Origin: Spirochaetales bacterium
GTDB taxonomy: Bacteria; Spirochaetota; Spirochaetia; UBA9216
DNA: 35,693 nucleotides
NCBI GenBank assembly: GCA_016342585.1
Contig: JAEINK010000052.1
Location: 1-35,693, forward strand
Direction: 5' to 3'
Positions 24,170 through 33,131 of this stretch are shown here, piece by piece. The position numbers and the translations under genes are program-made. The notes below the pieces were generated by a model, which saw only the letters and a program-made list of their open reading frames with translations, was not told the origin of the DNA and ran no database searches. Position 1 is the first letter of the stretch; each line of letters starts with the position of its first letter.

Positions 24170-26488
24170 ATGGCAGATTCAGGGAGAAGTGCGTTCAGAA
24201 ATGACGCCGTTGAAAAGGTAACTGGACATGCAAAATATGCGGATGATTATACTTTTCATGGAATGATTCATGGTATCCCCGTTTATTCGGATTGTCCCCG
24301 TGGAAGGCTGATTTCTTTAAATACGAATAAAGCCGAAAACGCAAAGGGTGTACGAAAGGTTTTAACCTGGAAGGATGTTCCCGGTGCTCTGGAACATGGG
24401 CAGATTGAAAAAGATCTTCAGATATTTGTAAAAGATGAGATTCGCTTTGATGGGGATGTGCTTGCTCTTGTAGTTGCCGACTCAAGGGAGGAGGCTCTGA
24501 CCGCTTCAAAGCTAGTCGAGGCTGAGATAGAAGAGCTTGTTCCTGTCCTTGACATAAACAAGGCCCAGGCCGGGGGCTCTCCTTTGGTCAATAAAAAATT
24601 CCCTCAAAATATAGTAACGCGTCATCGGATCAGACGGGGGGCAGCGAAAGAGATTTTTCCCGAATGCGATCTCATTGTTGAGAAAGAGTTTACCACCGCC
24701 TGGTTGGAACACGCCTATATGGAACCGGAATGTGCCTTTGCCAATCCAAGGACGGATGGTGTCATTGAACTTTATGGCTCTTTTCAGCACCCCTTCAGCA
24801 CCAGGCGTTTTGTTTCTGCCTATCTCAACAGGCAGTTGGCCGATTTTGATGTCTATTCCCATCCGGTGGGGGGGAGTTTCGGTGGTAAGGATGACACCAT
24901 TTCCGTCATCGCTGCCCGGGCTGCTCTGGCTGCATCTCTCTTGAAAGTTCCCGTGAAGATACTGTATGACAGGGAGTGGTCCTTCCGGGAGTCATATAAA
25001 CGAAGCCCCTACCATATGCGGTATAAATACGGCCTTTCCCGTGATGGCAGGATCCAGGCCCTTGAGTGCAATATTCTCGCCGAATCGGGTGCGGTAACTT
25101 CGACTGTTCCCTGGTCCACCTGGCGGTCTGCCGCGCAATGTGCCGGTCCCTATAGAATTGAAAATGTTCACATGGATATAACCGGGGTTATGACAAATAA
25201 GGTTTATTCCGGGGCCATGAGGGGGTTTGGAACCCCACAGGTGAATTTCGCAATTGAGCAGATGATGGATGTATGTGCCGCGAAACTGGGACTTGCTCCT
25301 CTGGAATTTCGCCGTATCAATATGGTGAACCAGGGGTGTGAAACCATTACATGTCAGAAGCTTGATGGACATACTGTCAGCATGGAAGAGGTTATGGATA
25401 AAACCATTGCCGAATCGGGTTATCTGGAAAATATCAAAAAATGTACTTTTGGTGGTCAACCTGATTTCCAAAGTGATAATGGCGATGAACTCTATGGAAC
25501 CGGTTTTGCTCTGGCCTATCGAGGTTCCAGTGTTGGTGCCGAGGGGCTCGATTTTGCCGCGGCAATTATAAACTGTCAGTTTGACGGGTCTGTCATTCTG
25601 GATACTGGAATTCATGAGAATGGGCAGGGGGCCCCTTCTGTCATGATGCTCGCCCTGGCCGAAGAGCTGGATATTTCTCTTAAAAGAATAAAATATACAC
25701 GTTCTTCGACGACCTCTGTTCCTGACAGCGGGACTACCGTGGCAACCCGCGGAACCATGCTTGGGATAAGTGCTTTAAAGATCGCTGCGGAAAGGCTAAA
25801 GGCTGTTATTGGAAAAACTCTGGCTGAAGACCTGGGCTGTCCCGCCGGGGCTGTCCGGTTTGAAGATGATTGTGTCCGGGGCGGGGGAAACTCTTTCTCC
25901 TGGGATGAAGCCATGCACCATATGTTTCTCCACAGGACCTATCCCTTTGCCTTCGGTGAGTACAGGGCTCCGGATGTCTCCTGGGATGATGAAGTGGGGA
26001 GGGGAGATGCCTATTTTACCTATGTGTACAGCTGTAATGTGGTTGAGCTGACGGTCAACAGGAAAACAGGAAAGGTTAAACTTCTGAAAATCACCGCGGG
26101 TCACGATGTGGGCCGGGCAGTAAACCGGCCCATGGTTGAAGGCCAGATATATGGCGGCCTTGCCCAGGGGGTTGGGATGGCCCTTTCGGAGGAGCTTCTT
26201 ATCGAGGAGGGCCGGATAAAAAATCCAAACTTCAATAAGTACAAGATCCCCAAGGCGTCGGATATGCCGGAGATGAAGGCTGTGATAATTGAAAATGCAG
26301 ACCCTTCAACCCCATCGGGGTTAAAGGGGATTGGTGAACCGGCAACTGAACTGTTGGTTCCTGCCATTGCCAATGCCGTTTACAATGCCACCGGAATCCG
26401 ACCTGTCTCTCTTCCAATCAGGATTGACCCTGAAGAGTTAAAACCAAAGAATAAAATTGGGGATAAAACCGGAGGAAAAAATGAATAA
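24170..26488 (+). CDS. Xanthine dehydrogenase family, molybdopterin-binding large subunit
   Basis: 772 residues. It is the catalytic subunit of a molybdenum hydroxylase. The N-terminal a/b hammerhead domain begins FRNDAVEKVTGHAKYADDY. The MoCo-binding part has QHPFSTRRF, VGGSFGGKDDT, YSGAMRGFGTPQVNFA, GIHENGQG and the catalytic glutamate in LKGIGEPATELL near the end. Members hydroxylate purines, aldehydes or N-heterocycles. The exact substrate cannot be read. A GGAGG site precedes the ATG by 5 bases. The last 8 bases overlap the start of the 2Fe-2S subunit gene. No FAD-binding subunit gene is found next to it. Confidence 0.92.
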   Translation: MADSGRSAFRNDAVEKVTGHAKYADDYTFHGMIHGIPVYSDCPRGRLISLNTNKAENAKGVRKVLTWKDVPGALEHGQIEKDLQIFVKDEIRFDGDVLALVVADSREEALTASKLVEAEIEELVPVLDINKAQAGGSPLVNKKFPQNIVTRHRIRRGAAKEIFPECDLIVEKEFTTAWLEHAYMEPECAFANPRTDGVIELYGSFQHPFSTRRFVSAYLNRQLADFDVYSHPVGGSFGGKDDTISVIAARAALAASLLKVPVKILYDREWSFRESYKRSPYHMRYKYGLSRDGRIQALECNILAESGAVTSTVPWSTWRSAAQCAGPYRIENVHMDITGVMTNKVYSGAMRGFGTPQVNFAIEQMMDVCAAKLGLAPLEFRRINMVNQGCETITCQKLDGHTVSMEEVMDKTIAESGYLENIKKCTFGGQPDFQSDNGDELYGTGFALAYRGSSVGAEGLDFAAAIINCQFDGSVILDTGIHENGQGAPSVMMLALAEELDISLKRIKYTRSSTTSVPDSGTTVATRGTMLGISALKIAAERLKAVIGKTLAEDLGCPAGAVRFEDDCVRGGGNSFSWDEAMHHMFLHRTYPFAFGEYRAPDVSWDDEVGRGDAYFTYVYSCNVVELTVNRKTGKVKLLKITAGHDVGRAVNRPMVEGQIYGGLAQGVGMALSEELLIEEGRIKNPNFNKYKIPKASDMPEMKAVIIENADPSTPSGLKGIGEPATELLVPAIANAVYNATGIRPVSLPIRIDPEELKPKNKIGDKTGGKNE

Positions 26489-26984
26489 CATAATAGTGAA
26501 CCACAGGGAGTATCCGGTAAGTGATTCGATCCTCGATAAAAAACTCCTCTACTTTCTGCGGGAAGATTTGGAACTGACTGGGACTAAAAACGGATGTGGA
26601 ATAGGCACATGCGGGGCCTGTACCGTTCTTGTAGGTTCATCGGCCGTTAAATCCTGTGTCGTTCCCCTGCGTAAAGTAATCGGTAAAACAGTAATTACAA
26701 TCGAGGGGGTCCGGGGTGTGGATGGGGCTCTGCATCCCCTCCAGCAGGCCTTCATGGACTGTGGAGCGATCCAGTGTGGATTCTGCACCCCTGGAATGAT
26801 CATGCGGGGTTTGGATCTCCTTAACCGGAATCCGGAACCTGACCGTGAGGAGATCCGGAAAGCCTTCAGTGGAAACCTCTGTCGATGCACCGGGTATCAG
26901 CAGATAATTGATGCGGTACAGCTTGCTTCCGAGAGGCTTAAGGGGCAGGCTGTTTTATCTGACTTTCAAGCCACTGCCGGGTGA
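26481..26984 (+). CDS. 2Fe-2S subunit of the molybdenum hydroxylase
   Basis: About 167 residues. The N-terminal plant-type ferredoxin domain has the cluster ligands in NGCGIGTCGACTVLVG and the later KSC. The C-terminal all-helical domain has CGAIQCGFCTPGM and SGNLCRCTGYQQI for the second cluster. The two clusters pass electrons from molybdenum to the acceptor. The ATG at 26481 is preceded by GGAGG at 5 bases. A longer in-frame ATG at 26457 lies inside the large subunit gene and is not needed. The 3' end overlaps the convergent TlpA-like gene by 47 bases, coding in both. Confidence 0.93.
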   Translation: MNNIIVNHREYPVSDSILDKKLLYFLREDLELTGTKNGCGIGTCGACTVLVGSSAVKSCVVPLRKVIGKTVITIEGVRGVDGALHPLQQAFMDCGAIQCGFCTPGMIMRGLDLLNRNPEPDREEIRKAFSGNLCRCTGYQQIIDAVQLASERLKGQAVLSDFQATAG

Positions 26985-27849
26985 CCGCACCGGTTCTCAC
27001 CTCCCGGATAATGCCCTCCGGGTCTATCACAAAGGTTGTGGGGATCGATTCTATCCTGAAAAGATCGGCAACTTTCCCCGTTGTATCCGGAAGAATCGGA
27101 AAGGCGATCTTCTCTTCATGGATGAAGGCTTCAAGATTCTCCGGATTCTTTTCTGATCGTATGAGATCGATCCCCAGTAATACTGTTTTTGCGGGATCCA
27201 TCGTATTATAAAAAGCCTTCAATTCCGGTAGCTCTGCCTTGCAGGGAGGACACCAGGTTGCCCAGAAATTAAGGATAACCCATTTCCCCTGAAGATCCCC
27301 TATGGCGTAATCCTCTCCAGCGAGGCTTGTGAGCTGAAAATCAGGTACTTTGATGCCGGGGCCTATCTCAACTGTCTGGTAGGCTCTTTCTGCCTCCGGG
27401 GATTTACTGGTGGAGGAGCCAGGGATGAACTGCCCGAAAATCAACAGAAGGAGAAGCACCCCCCCGGCAATCCCGGCAATTATTAGCAGATAGATTCCCG
27501 AGGTTTTAAGGTAATCCTTGATTTTATCTTTTTTCCGATAAATCATTAAACCATAATAACTACCGGCTCCGATAACCCCAAGGAAAACTCCGCCACCCCC
27601 CCCGGGAAGGAAGAGCAAAGCCTGGGGATTCGATGAAACAGTAGAAAAGTTAAAAAGCAGGGGGGAGATCTTCCATAAAAGTAAACCTATGAGCAAGCTG
27701 TTCAGGATATGCTTTTCCGCCCATGTTCCTCTACCATCTTCCGGGTCTGTCACCCGCTTAAGGATGAAGGAGCCTATCAGGTAGGCGGATAAAAATGCTA
27801 TCAAGTACCAGGGGAGTCTAAGACCACCCACTATTATATAGTTCTGCAA
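26938..27849 (-). CDS. Membrane-anchored TlpA/ResA-like thioredoxin
   Basis: 303 residues. The N-terminal half has about four membrane segments (near 12-31, 50-66, 80-104 and 119-142). Segments such as LRLPWYLIAFLSAYLIGSFILKR and VFLGVIGAGSYYGL have a loose likeness to prolipoprotein diacylglyceryl transferase membrane cores. From about 165 there is a periplasm-facing thioredoxin domain with the redox site WATWCPPCK, the ESIPTTFVID cis-proline loop and a typical TlpA order. It should reduce or isomerise extracytoplasmic thiols, for example in cytochrome or metalloenzyme assembly. It starts with TTG, supported by CAGGAG 5 bases upstream. It overlaps the 2Fe-2S subunit gene tail to tail. Confidence 0.85.
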   Translation of the reverse strand: MQNYIIVGGLRLPWYLIAFLSAYLIGSFILKRVTDPEDGRGTWAEKHILNSLLIGLLLWKISPLLFNFSTVSSNPQALLFLPGGGGGVFLGVIGAGSYYGLMIYRKKDKIKDYLKTSGIYLLIIAGIAGGVLLLLLIFGQFIPGSSTSKSPEAERAYQTVEIGPGIKVPDFQLTSLAGEDYAIGDLQGKWVILNFWATWCPPCKAELPELKAFYNTMDPAKTVLLGIDLIRSEKNPENLEAFIHEEKIAFPILPDTTGKVADLFRIESIPTTFVIDPEGIIREVRTGAVTRQWLESQIKQPAP

Positions 27850-27876
27850 AATTACTCCTGTCTAAAAGTCAGATAA

Positions 27877-28761
27877 TTAAATGATGATAACACCACGTTT
27901 TCTGAGTTCTTTTTTCGTTAAATTATCGGTAATCGGATTCCCTGAAATATTAATAAACTGAAGTTCAGTTAGATTTAGCAGGGGAGAGAGATCTTCTATC
28001 TCATTATCGGAGATATCCAGAATTTCCAGATGGATCAGCTCTCCAAGATAGGATATATCCGTAATTTGATTTTCTCCCAGATAGAGTTCCTTAAGGTTAT
28101 GAAGCCCCATGATATCATGAATATTTGAGATGTTATTATGCGTTAGATTTAATGATGTTACACTTAAGCAGTACGCCAGACCATCGAGATCAATAATACC
28201 GTAATCCGCAAGATCAACCTCCCCCGACAGAGAGGAGAGATCCGAAAGATCAAAAGCAAACCCTAACGACCCCAGATATTCGGCCTTGACCGCCCGGATG
28301 AAATTGAATTCGGAATCCTCTTCCCGGATAGTCTCATCGGTAAATCCCCAGTCATCCCTGGCAAAGCTCTGATCGAAATCTTCCGGATCCCATGAATAGG
28401 ATTCTGACTCCTCATAATTAAATCTATCAGATGATTTTGGCACTGTCAGAAAACTCTCGGTGGCTGTCAGTACCCTGTCGTAGAAGTAAAGGGTTTTCTC
28501 ATCCCCCTTTTCATAGGCTTTTTTGACCTCTCCTGAAATATATTCAAGTCTGTCCGGGTGAGCCAGGGAGACAAGCTCCATGAAGAGTTTATTTCCGTCT
28601 TTCTCTTCGGGGATCTCATTTTCAAAGATGAGCTGATGGATAGATTGAAGCTGCCGGTGATTATTGCTCTTTTTGGCATCCAGCAGAGTCAGGGTCAGAG
28701 TGTTAAGGACTTTAACTGAAAGATTTTTTTTAATTTTCTGATAAAGTTCAGTGATTTTCAA
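27877..28761 (-). CDS. Leucine-rich-repeat protein, N-terminal part unknown
   Basis: 294 residues, no signal peptide. The first 170 residues are helical and acidic, with no family I recognise (SYSWDPEDFDQSFARDDWG). From about 180 to 285 there are four to five SDS22-type repeats of 22 residues: VTSLNLTHNNISNIHDIMGL, LKELYLGENQITDISYLGEL, LEILDISDNEIEDLSPLLNL and LQFINISGNPIT. These form a binding surface for other proteins. The start is a TTG with an AAGGAGAGGAG site immediately upstream. It lies 28 bases upstream of the TlpA-like gene in the same direction and may be co-transcribed with it. Confidence 0.85.
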   Translation of the reverse strand: MKITELYQKIKKNLSVKVLNTLTLTLLDAKKSNNHRQLQSIHQLIFENEIPEEKDGNKLFMELVSLAHPDRLEYISGEVKKAYEKGDEKTLYFYDRVLTATESFLTVPKSSDRFNYEESESYSWDPEDFDQSFARDDWGFTDETIREEDSEFNFIRAVKAEYLGSLGFAFDLSDLSSLSGEVDLADYGIIDLDGLAYCLSVTSLNLTHNNISNIHDIMGLHNLKELYLGENQITDISYLGELIHLEILDISDNEIEDLSPLLNLTELQFINISGNPITDNLTKKELRKRGVIII

Positions 28762-28854
28762 GCTCCTCTCCTTATTAAGCTATGGATAATATCATAGAGT
28801 GATTAATATTGAAAGTTTAAATCCTATGTGTTACACAGAGGACAGGGGGCCATT

Positions 28855-29472
28855 ATGACAATATACACTGCGGCTATTACTCTTCTCTTGATTATGGATC
28901 CATTCGGGAATATTCCCCTGTTTCTATCCATATTGAAGAAATTCGATCCTGCCAAGCGGAAGAGGATAATCCTGAGGGAGAGCCTTTTTGCCTTCGTGGT
29001 CCTTATCTTCTTTCTCTTTTTTGGTCAGTATATACTTAAAGGCCTGCATATCACCCAGCCGGCCCTCTCCATCTCCGGTGGAATCATCCTCTTTCTTATC
29101 GCCATAAGGATGATTTTCCCTGGAAAAGGGGGCTTCGGTGGTGCTGAAGGATCTGATAATCCCGAAGATATGGAGGGGGATACACTGGAAGACCCCATTC
29201 TTGTTCCCATGGCCGTTCCCATGCAGGCAGGACCTTCTGCCATGGCCTATGTGATCCTCTCTTCCAGCCAATATCCGGATCAGATTCCCCTGCTGCTTCT
29301 TGCCCTGCTGATTGCCAGTGTGGTTTCCACGACAATCCTGCTTTTATCGGATAATTTAAGGCGGCTGCTCGGGAATCAGGTTCTTCGCGCTCTGGAAAGG
29401 CTCATGGGGATGATCCTCACCACTATGGCTATTCAAATGCTTTTAACTGGTGTCAGCGAATATTTGAAATAG
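28855..29472 (+). CDS. MarC family integral membrane protein
   Basis: About 205 residues with six predicted membrane segments. The family opening is visible in LLLIMDPFGNIPLFLSIL, then QPALSISGGIILFLIAIRMIF, and the hallmark VPMAVPMQAGPSAMAYVILSS in the middle. The transport substrate of MarC proteins is not established. I take the ATG at 28855 (MTIYTAA), since the upstream in-frame GTG at 28828 only adds nine residues of no character. The ribosome site (GGGGG) is poor. Confidence 0.9.
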   Translation: MTIYTAAITLLLIMDPFGNIPLFLSILKKFDPAKRKRIILRESLFAFVVLIFFLFFGQYILKGLHITQPALSISGGIILFLIAIRMIFPGKGGFGGAEGSDNPEDMEGDTLEDPILVPMAVPMQAGPSAMAYVILSSSQYPDQIPLLLLALLIASVVSTTILLLSDNLRRLLGNQVLRALERLMGMILTTMAIQMLLTGVSEYLK

Positions 29473-29529
29473 TATTTTTAGAAAATGATAGAAACGCTCG
29501 CTGATTGCTGATTATTCGTTTTGCTTCCG

Positions 29530-29548
29530 ACCCGGCAGGCCGCCGGGT
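29530..29548. other. Strong GC hairpin between marC and slyX
   Basis: ACCCGGC and GCCGGGT pair perfectly around the loop AGGCC, and outer GAC/GTC bases can extend the stem. It sits just after the stop of slyX on the minus strand and 57 bases after marC. There is no T-run on either side, so it is more likely an RNA-stability or rho-assisted end than a classical terminator. Confidence 0.4.
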
Positions 29549-29552
29549 GGGT

Positions 29553-29747
29553 CTAATAGTGAGGCGGTTTCGTCGATTCGGGGCCGGGAAGTTGATCTGT
29601 CAACTCTTCCAGCTGATTTTTCAGGAGTTTCTGTTCCGATTCGAGTTTTCCAATCTGTTTAAACTGTTCCAGAACAACCTCATTCAGCTGTTTCATATAG
29701 TCCTCGAGATAGGCTAATTTGATTTCAAAATTTTCTGTATTATCCAC
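29553..29747 (-). CDS. slyX: SlyX-like coiled-coil protein
   Basis: 64 residues, all predicted coiled coil (KLAYLEDYMKQLNEVVLEQ, then KLESEQKLLKNQLEELTD) followed by a proline-rich tail ending KPPHY. The tail is typical of SlyX, and the length is about that of the family (about 70). The function of SlyX is not known. The start is a GTG (MDNTENF) with GGGAG about 7 bases upstream. It overlaps the end of the PHP gene by 8 bases, so the two are translationally coupled. Confidence 0.85.
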   Translation of the reverse strand: MDNTENFEIKLAYLEDYMKQLNEVVLEQFKQIGKLESEQKLLKNQLEELTDQLPGPESTKPPHY

Positions 29748-30519
29748 AACAGACTCCCATGGGATCGATTACTTTCAGCTTATTTGCTTCGATAATTTGT
29801 ATAAGATCATCATAATTCGCATTAACATCTGATGGCTTATGGGCATCCGAATTGAAAACCGTGGGAACCTGAAACTCACCCGCAAGTTTCCAGAAAGGAT
29901 CAAGAGGGTACTGTTTTCTAAGGCCATCCGGCGTTTCTATCATCCTTTTTCTGAATCCGAAGCCGTTGACTTCCAGAGGAATATTAAGTTCAAGCGAAGC
30001 TGTGAAAATATCACGGCTTGCGGCTTCACAGTTTTTATCCCATTTAAGGTAACCCGAACCAAAGTTATCCGGATGAGCAATAAAAAGGAAGAGTCCCGAT
30101 TCCATGATGGAAATCAGATGATCCGCAAATGACCTGAGCCGTGCCGGGGTGGTCATCTCCTTCATGGCCAGCCACTCCCCCCCATAGGGAAACCAGTGTA
30201 CCGCGCCTATCATATAATCAAGCTTCCACTGTTCCTTCATTTCACAGTAGTAATCATGGAGTTCCGGTACCCATTCACTCTCCAGGGCCCTGTAAAGGTT
30301 CAAGTCCGGGAAGGCGAGTCGGGCCTCTTCTATTGCTTTGATGTATCCCTCCATCTCGTGGGGTTCCATCCGGCAGAAATCCCATCTTCCATCAGGGTAG
30401 GGGATGTGATCACTCATTCCAAGGGATCTCATGCCTGCCTTTACCGCTTCGGCAGCATAATCTATTACATCACCTTTGGCGTGTTTACATCTATATGTGT
30501 GGGTATGATAATTATGCAA
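29740..30519 (-). CDS. PHP-domain phosphoesterase, histidinol-phosphatase-like
   Basis: 259 residues of the PHP family (HisK/HisJ type). The metal-binding motifs are HNYHTHTYRCKHA at the N-terminus, MSDHIPY, ESEW, GAVHWF, IAHPDNFG, EVNG and FNSDAHKPSDV. They form a trinuclear metal site that hydrolyses phosphate esters. Histidinol phosphate is a likely substrate, but the family includes other phosphatases and no his genes are nearby. The start is TTG with AAGGAAA about 9 bases upstream. It overlaps slyX, which follows it. Confidence 0.87.
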   Translation of the reverse strand: MHNYHTHTYRCKHAKGDVIDYAAEAVKAGMRSLGMSDHIPYPDGRWDFCRMEPHEMEGYIKAIEEARLAFPDLNLYRALESEWVPELHDYYCEMKEQWKLDYMIGAVHWFPYGGEWLAMKEMTTPARLRSFADHLISIMESGLFLFIAHPDNFGSGYLKWDKNCEAASRDIFTASLELNIPLEVNGFGFRKRMIETPDGLRKQYPLDPFWKLAGEFQVPTVFNSDAHKPSDVNANYDDLIQIIEANKLKVIDPMGVCCG

Positions 30520-30633
30520 TTGAATCTTTCCTTATTGTGGTTCTAACTATAGTGACATCATACAATTACATGGGAAAATAGTACATATGCAGGCGTCCCG
30601 TATTCAGTTGATTAAATAAATTATAGGCATTCA

Positions 30634-32244
30634 TTACCCGTTCGGGAATAGGATTCTGAAGGTTGCTCCCCCTTCCTCTCTGTTGGTAAGGGTACACTCC
30701 CCTCCATATTTAATAACTATCGATTTTACGATCGAGAGTCCCAAACCTGAATGGTCTCGGCGATCCGATTCATCCCGGTCCGAGAAGAATCTGTTAAAAA
30801 GATTGGGGAGTGACCCCTCCCGTATTCCGGGTCCTTCATCGTTGATGGTAATTGTAAAATAACCGGTTTCCTGATTGAGTATTACCTCTATACTGCCTCC
30901 TGCCGGAGAGAAGGATATGCCATTGTCGATCGGGTTGGTCAGAACCTGGATAAGTCTGTCTGCGGCCGCAAAGATGGTGGCTGGGCCTTGTACCTCTGAA
31001 ATAAATCTGACGGGAATCTCCGGGTAATCCTTCAGAGGATACCTTGATATGACAAGGGGAATCAGGGTGTTTAGATCAATCTCTTCAATTTTTTCCAAAT
31101 CCATCTGATTGTCTATACGGCTAATCTCTCTGAGTTTCTGGAGAAGCCTCTCCATCCGCAGCTCCTCTTCCAGGATTGTGTTGAGCATCCTTGCCTCTTT
31201 ACTTTCCGAACTTTTACACATCTCCGCAGCTCCTCTTATGGCTGTCAGGGGGTTTTTCAATTCGTGAAGCATGTCGGCGATAAAGGTGTCTATGAAGGTG
31301 ATTCTGTTTTCTAGATTTCCGGAAAGTTCTGAAAGTGAACGGGAGAGGGCCCCTATTTCATCCTTCCTTTTCAATACTGTAAAATGGTTCTGAAAACGGC
31401 CGGTTCGATCCATAACCTGGGCGGCCTGTTTTCGTAGTTTATGGAGCGGACGGGTGATGGTTATGGAGATTGAAAGGGATATAAGGATGGCCGCTAAAAG
31501 TGATATGAGGAATATTCTCATTATCTCAAGCCTCACCTCATACATATCCAGGAGGATCCTATAGGTAGAGCGGGATATCAGGACAACACCTGTGACGTTT
31601 TTCTTTTCAGGGGAATCCCACACAGGAATAGCCGAATAGAGGTTGACCGAAACCTGGCCGCCTGATGAGATCCTTGTTACCGCCCCATATTTCCCTTTGA
31701 GGGCTTTTTCAATTTCATCACCAAGAAGAACATTCTGGCCGCTGTAGTACTCTCCTGAATCATAAGTTGTCCCTGGTGGTATGAAAAGTTTTCTGAAAAT
31801 TCGCACGGGTATTATCATTATCCTGTAAAGGAGGGTTTGACTTGCGTCGGTCATACTGTTTTCGATATATTCCGCATCGGGGTATTCATCGGTTGTATAG
31901 CTGTTTTCCAAACGCTGGATAATTTTCTCTGCTGCCCGTTTCTCCGGGGCTGTTTCCTCTTTCACAGGCAGCACAGCAGAATCGGCCAGAAGGTTCCCCC
32001 GGGCATCAAGGAGCCTGATTCTTGAATCCACCCGGCTGTCCAGGTTGCTTATGATCCTGATGGCTTCTTTTTCAAGATTTTGACCATTCAAAGCCGCACT
32101 TAGAATTCTTCCCTGCTGAATCATGGACTGCTCCTGATTGGCAAGGAGTTGCTCTTCGTAGGTATCGAGATAGAGAAGGCTCCCCAGGGGAAGAAAGATT
32201 AAAAGAATATTGAATAGGAGTAACCGGATTGATAAGCTATTCAC
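30634..32244 (-). CDS. creC: Sensor histidine kinase, CreC/ChvG-like
   Basis: About 536 residues. A membrane segment at about 5-25 and another near 250 flank a periplasmic sensor. HAMP follows, then HisKA with the phosphorylated histidine in MLHELKNPLTAIRGA, and a HATPase with DNGISFSP, INDEGPGI and SGLGLSIV. It phosphorylates the response regulator upstream. I place the start at the GTG at 32244, which overlaps the regulator's stop (GTGAATAG). Longer in-frame starts at 32307 and seven codons on lie in the regulator gene. The creC name is inferred from the neighbouring creD homologue; a ChvG-like role in sensing envelope or acid stress is an alternative. Confidence 0.85.
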   Translation of the reverse strand: MNSLSIRLLLFNILLIFLPLGSLLYLDTYEEQLLANQEQSMIQQGRILSAALNGQNLEKEAIRIISNLDSRVDSRIRLLDARGNLLADSAVLPVKEETAPEKRAAEKIIQRLENSYTTDEYPDAEYIENSMTDASQTLLYRIMIIPVRIFRKLFIPPGTTYDSGEYYSGQNVLLGDEIEKALKGKYGAVTRISSGGQVSVNLYSAIPVWDSPEKKNVTGVVLISRSTYRILLDMYEVRLEIMRIFLISLLAAILISLSISITITRPLHKLRKQAAQVMDRTGRFQNHFTVLKRKDEIGALSRSLSELSGNLENRITFIDTFIADMLHELKNPLTAIRGAAEMCKSSESKEARMLNTILEEELRMERLLQKLREISRIDNQMDLEKIEEIDLNTLIPLVISRYPLKDYPEIPVRFISEVQGPATIFAAADRLIQVLTNPIDNGISFSPAGGSIEVILNQETGYFTITINDEGPGIREGSLPNLFNRFFSDRDESDRRDHSGLGLSIVKSIVIKYGGECTLTNREEGGATFRILFPNG

Positions 32245-32962
32245 GATTAAACCTGTATCCGATCCCGTAGATCGATTCAAGGGCATTGAAATTCGGATCC
32301 GAGACACAGATCTTTCGTCGGATCCTTTTGATATGACTGTCTGCTGCCCGATCGTTTACATAATTATCATCCGGAAAGGCGGCCTGCATGAGTTGCTCTC
32401 TGCTTTTTACATAACCGGGTTTGAGTACAAGATTCTCCAGTATCCTGAACTCTGTGACAGTAAGGGGAATGAAAACATTTTTCCAGGATACTACATATCT
32501 GTTCTGATCAATTATGAGATCCCCACAGATTAAACCTGGTTCATTTTTTTCTTGATTCCCTTTATCAGCCGGATCGGCAGGCAAGAGCGCTTCCGGGGGA
32601 CTTTTTCTTCGCAAGGCGGCCCGGACCCTCGATATGAGTTCGCGCATGCCAAAGGGTTTACATACATAATCATCCCCTCCGGATTCAAGCCCCAGAACTT
32701 TATCGATCTCATCATCCCGGGATGAGAGGAAAATAATGGGAACCAGGGTATCAATACTGCGTATTCTCCGACAAAGCTCCATACCATCCATTCTTGGCAT
32801 CATAATATCAAGGATGATGAGCTCGGGCATCTCCTCTCTGAAAACAAACCAGGCCTCCTCTCCATTTCCATATTCAATGCAGGGGTAGTTTTCTTTAGCA
32901 AGGGCGAAGGTAATCATCTCTCTGATGTTTTTTTCATCATCTACTATTGCAATAGGTTTCAT
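32237..32962 (-). CDS. creB: OmpR/CreB-like response regulator
   Basis: 241 residues. A receiver domain (AIVDDEKNIREMI, phosphorylated aspartate in LIILDIMMPRMDG, lysine in DDYVCKPFG) is followed by a winged-helix DNA-binding domain (FIPLTVTEFRILENLVLKPG, then DSHIKRIRRKI and SIYGIGYRF). I chose the ATG at 32962 (MKPIAIVDDE), although a 37-codon extension is open upstream, because the family starts here. An extended -10 element lies just upstream. It overlaps creC by 8 bases and is divergent from creD. Confidence 0.9.
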   Translation of the reverse strand: MKPIAIVDDEKNIREMITFALAKENYPCIEYGNGEEAWFVFREEMPELIILDIMMPRMDGMELCRRIRSIDTLVPIIFLSSRDDEIDKVLGLESGGDDYVCKPFGMRELISRVRAALRRKSPPEALLPADPADKGNQEKNEPGLICGDLIIDQNRYVVSWKNVFIPLTVTEFRILENLVLKPGYVKSREQLMQAAFPDDNYVNDRAADSHIKRIRRKICVSDPNFNALESIYGIGYRFNRE

Positions 32963-32971
32963 TTCCTGAAA

Positions 32972-32977
32972 ATCATA
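32972..32977 (-). promoter_or_regulatory. Extended -10 element in front of creB
   Basis: On the minus strand TGC-TATGAT, an extended -10, ends 9 bases before the ATG at 32962. At 17 bases the -35 is TTCCGG, which is poor. The transcript would have a 2-3 base leader, so ribosome binding would be nearly leaderless. Confidence 0.4.
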
Positions 32978-33131
32978 GCATGGTCGGATGAATTCCGGAA
33001 TCCCCAATCTATTTATAAAGAGGCCCCAGGGTCTTTTAGATTGAATTGCCCGATTTCTGCCATATTTCAACACGGATTCTGCCTTAAGTCTGAAATAGAA
33101 TACAAATCATATCATAGAAATGGAGGATCAT

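Noticed and set aside
33120..33131. A four-codon longer start for creD
   Set aside because: The earlier ATG overlaps the ribosome site GGAGG that serves the ATG at 33132.
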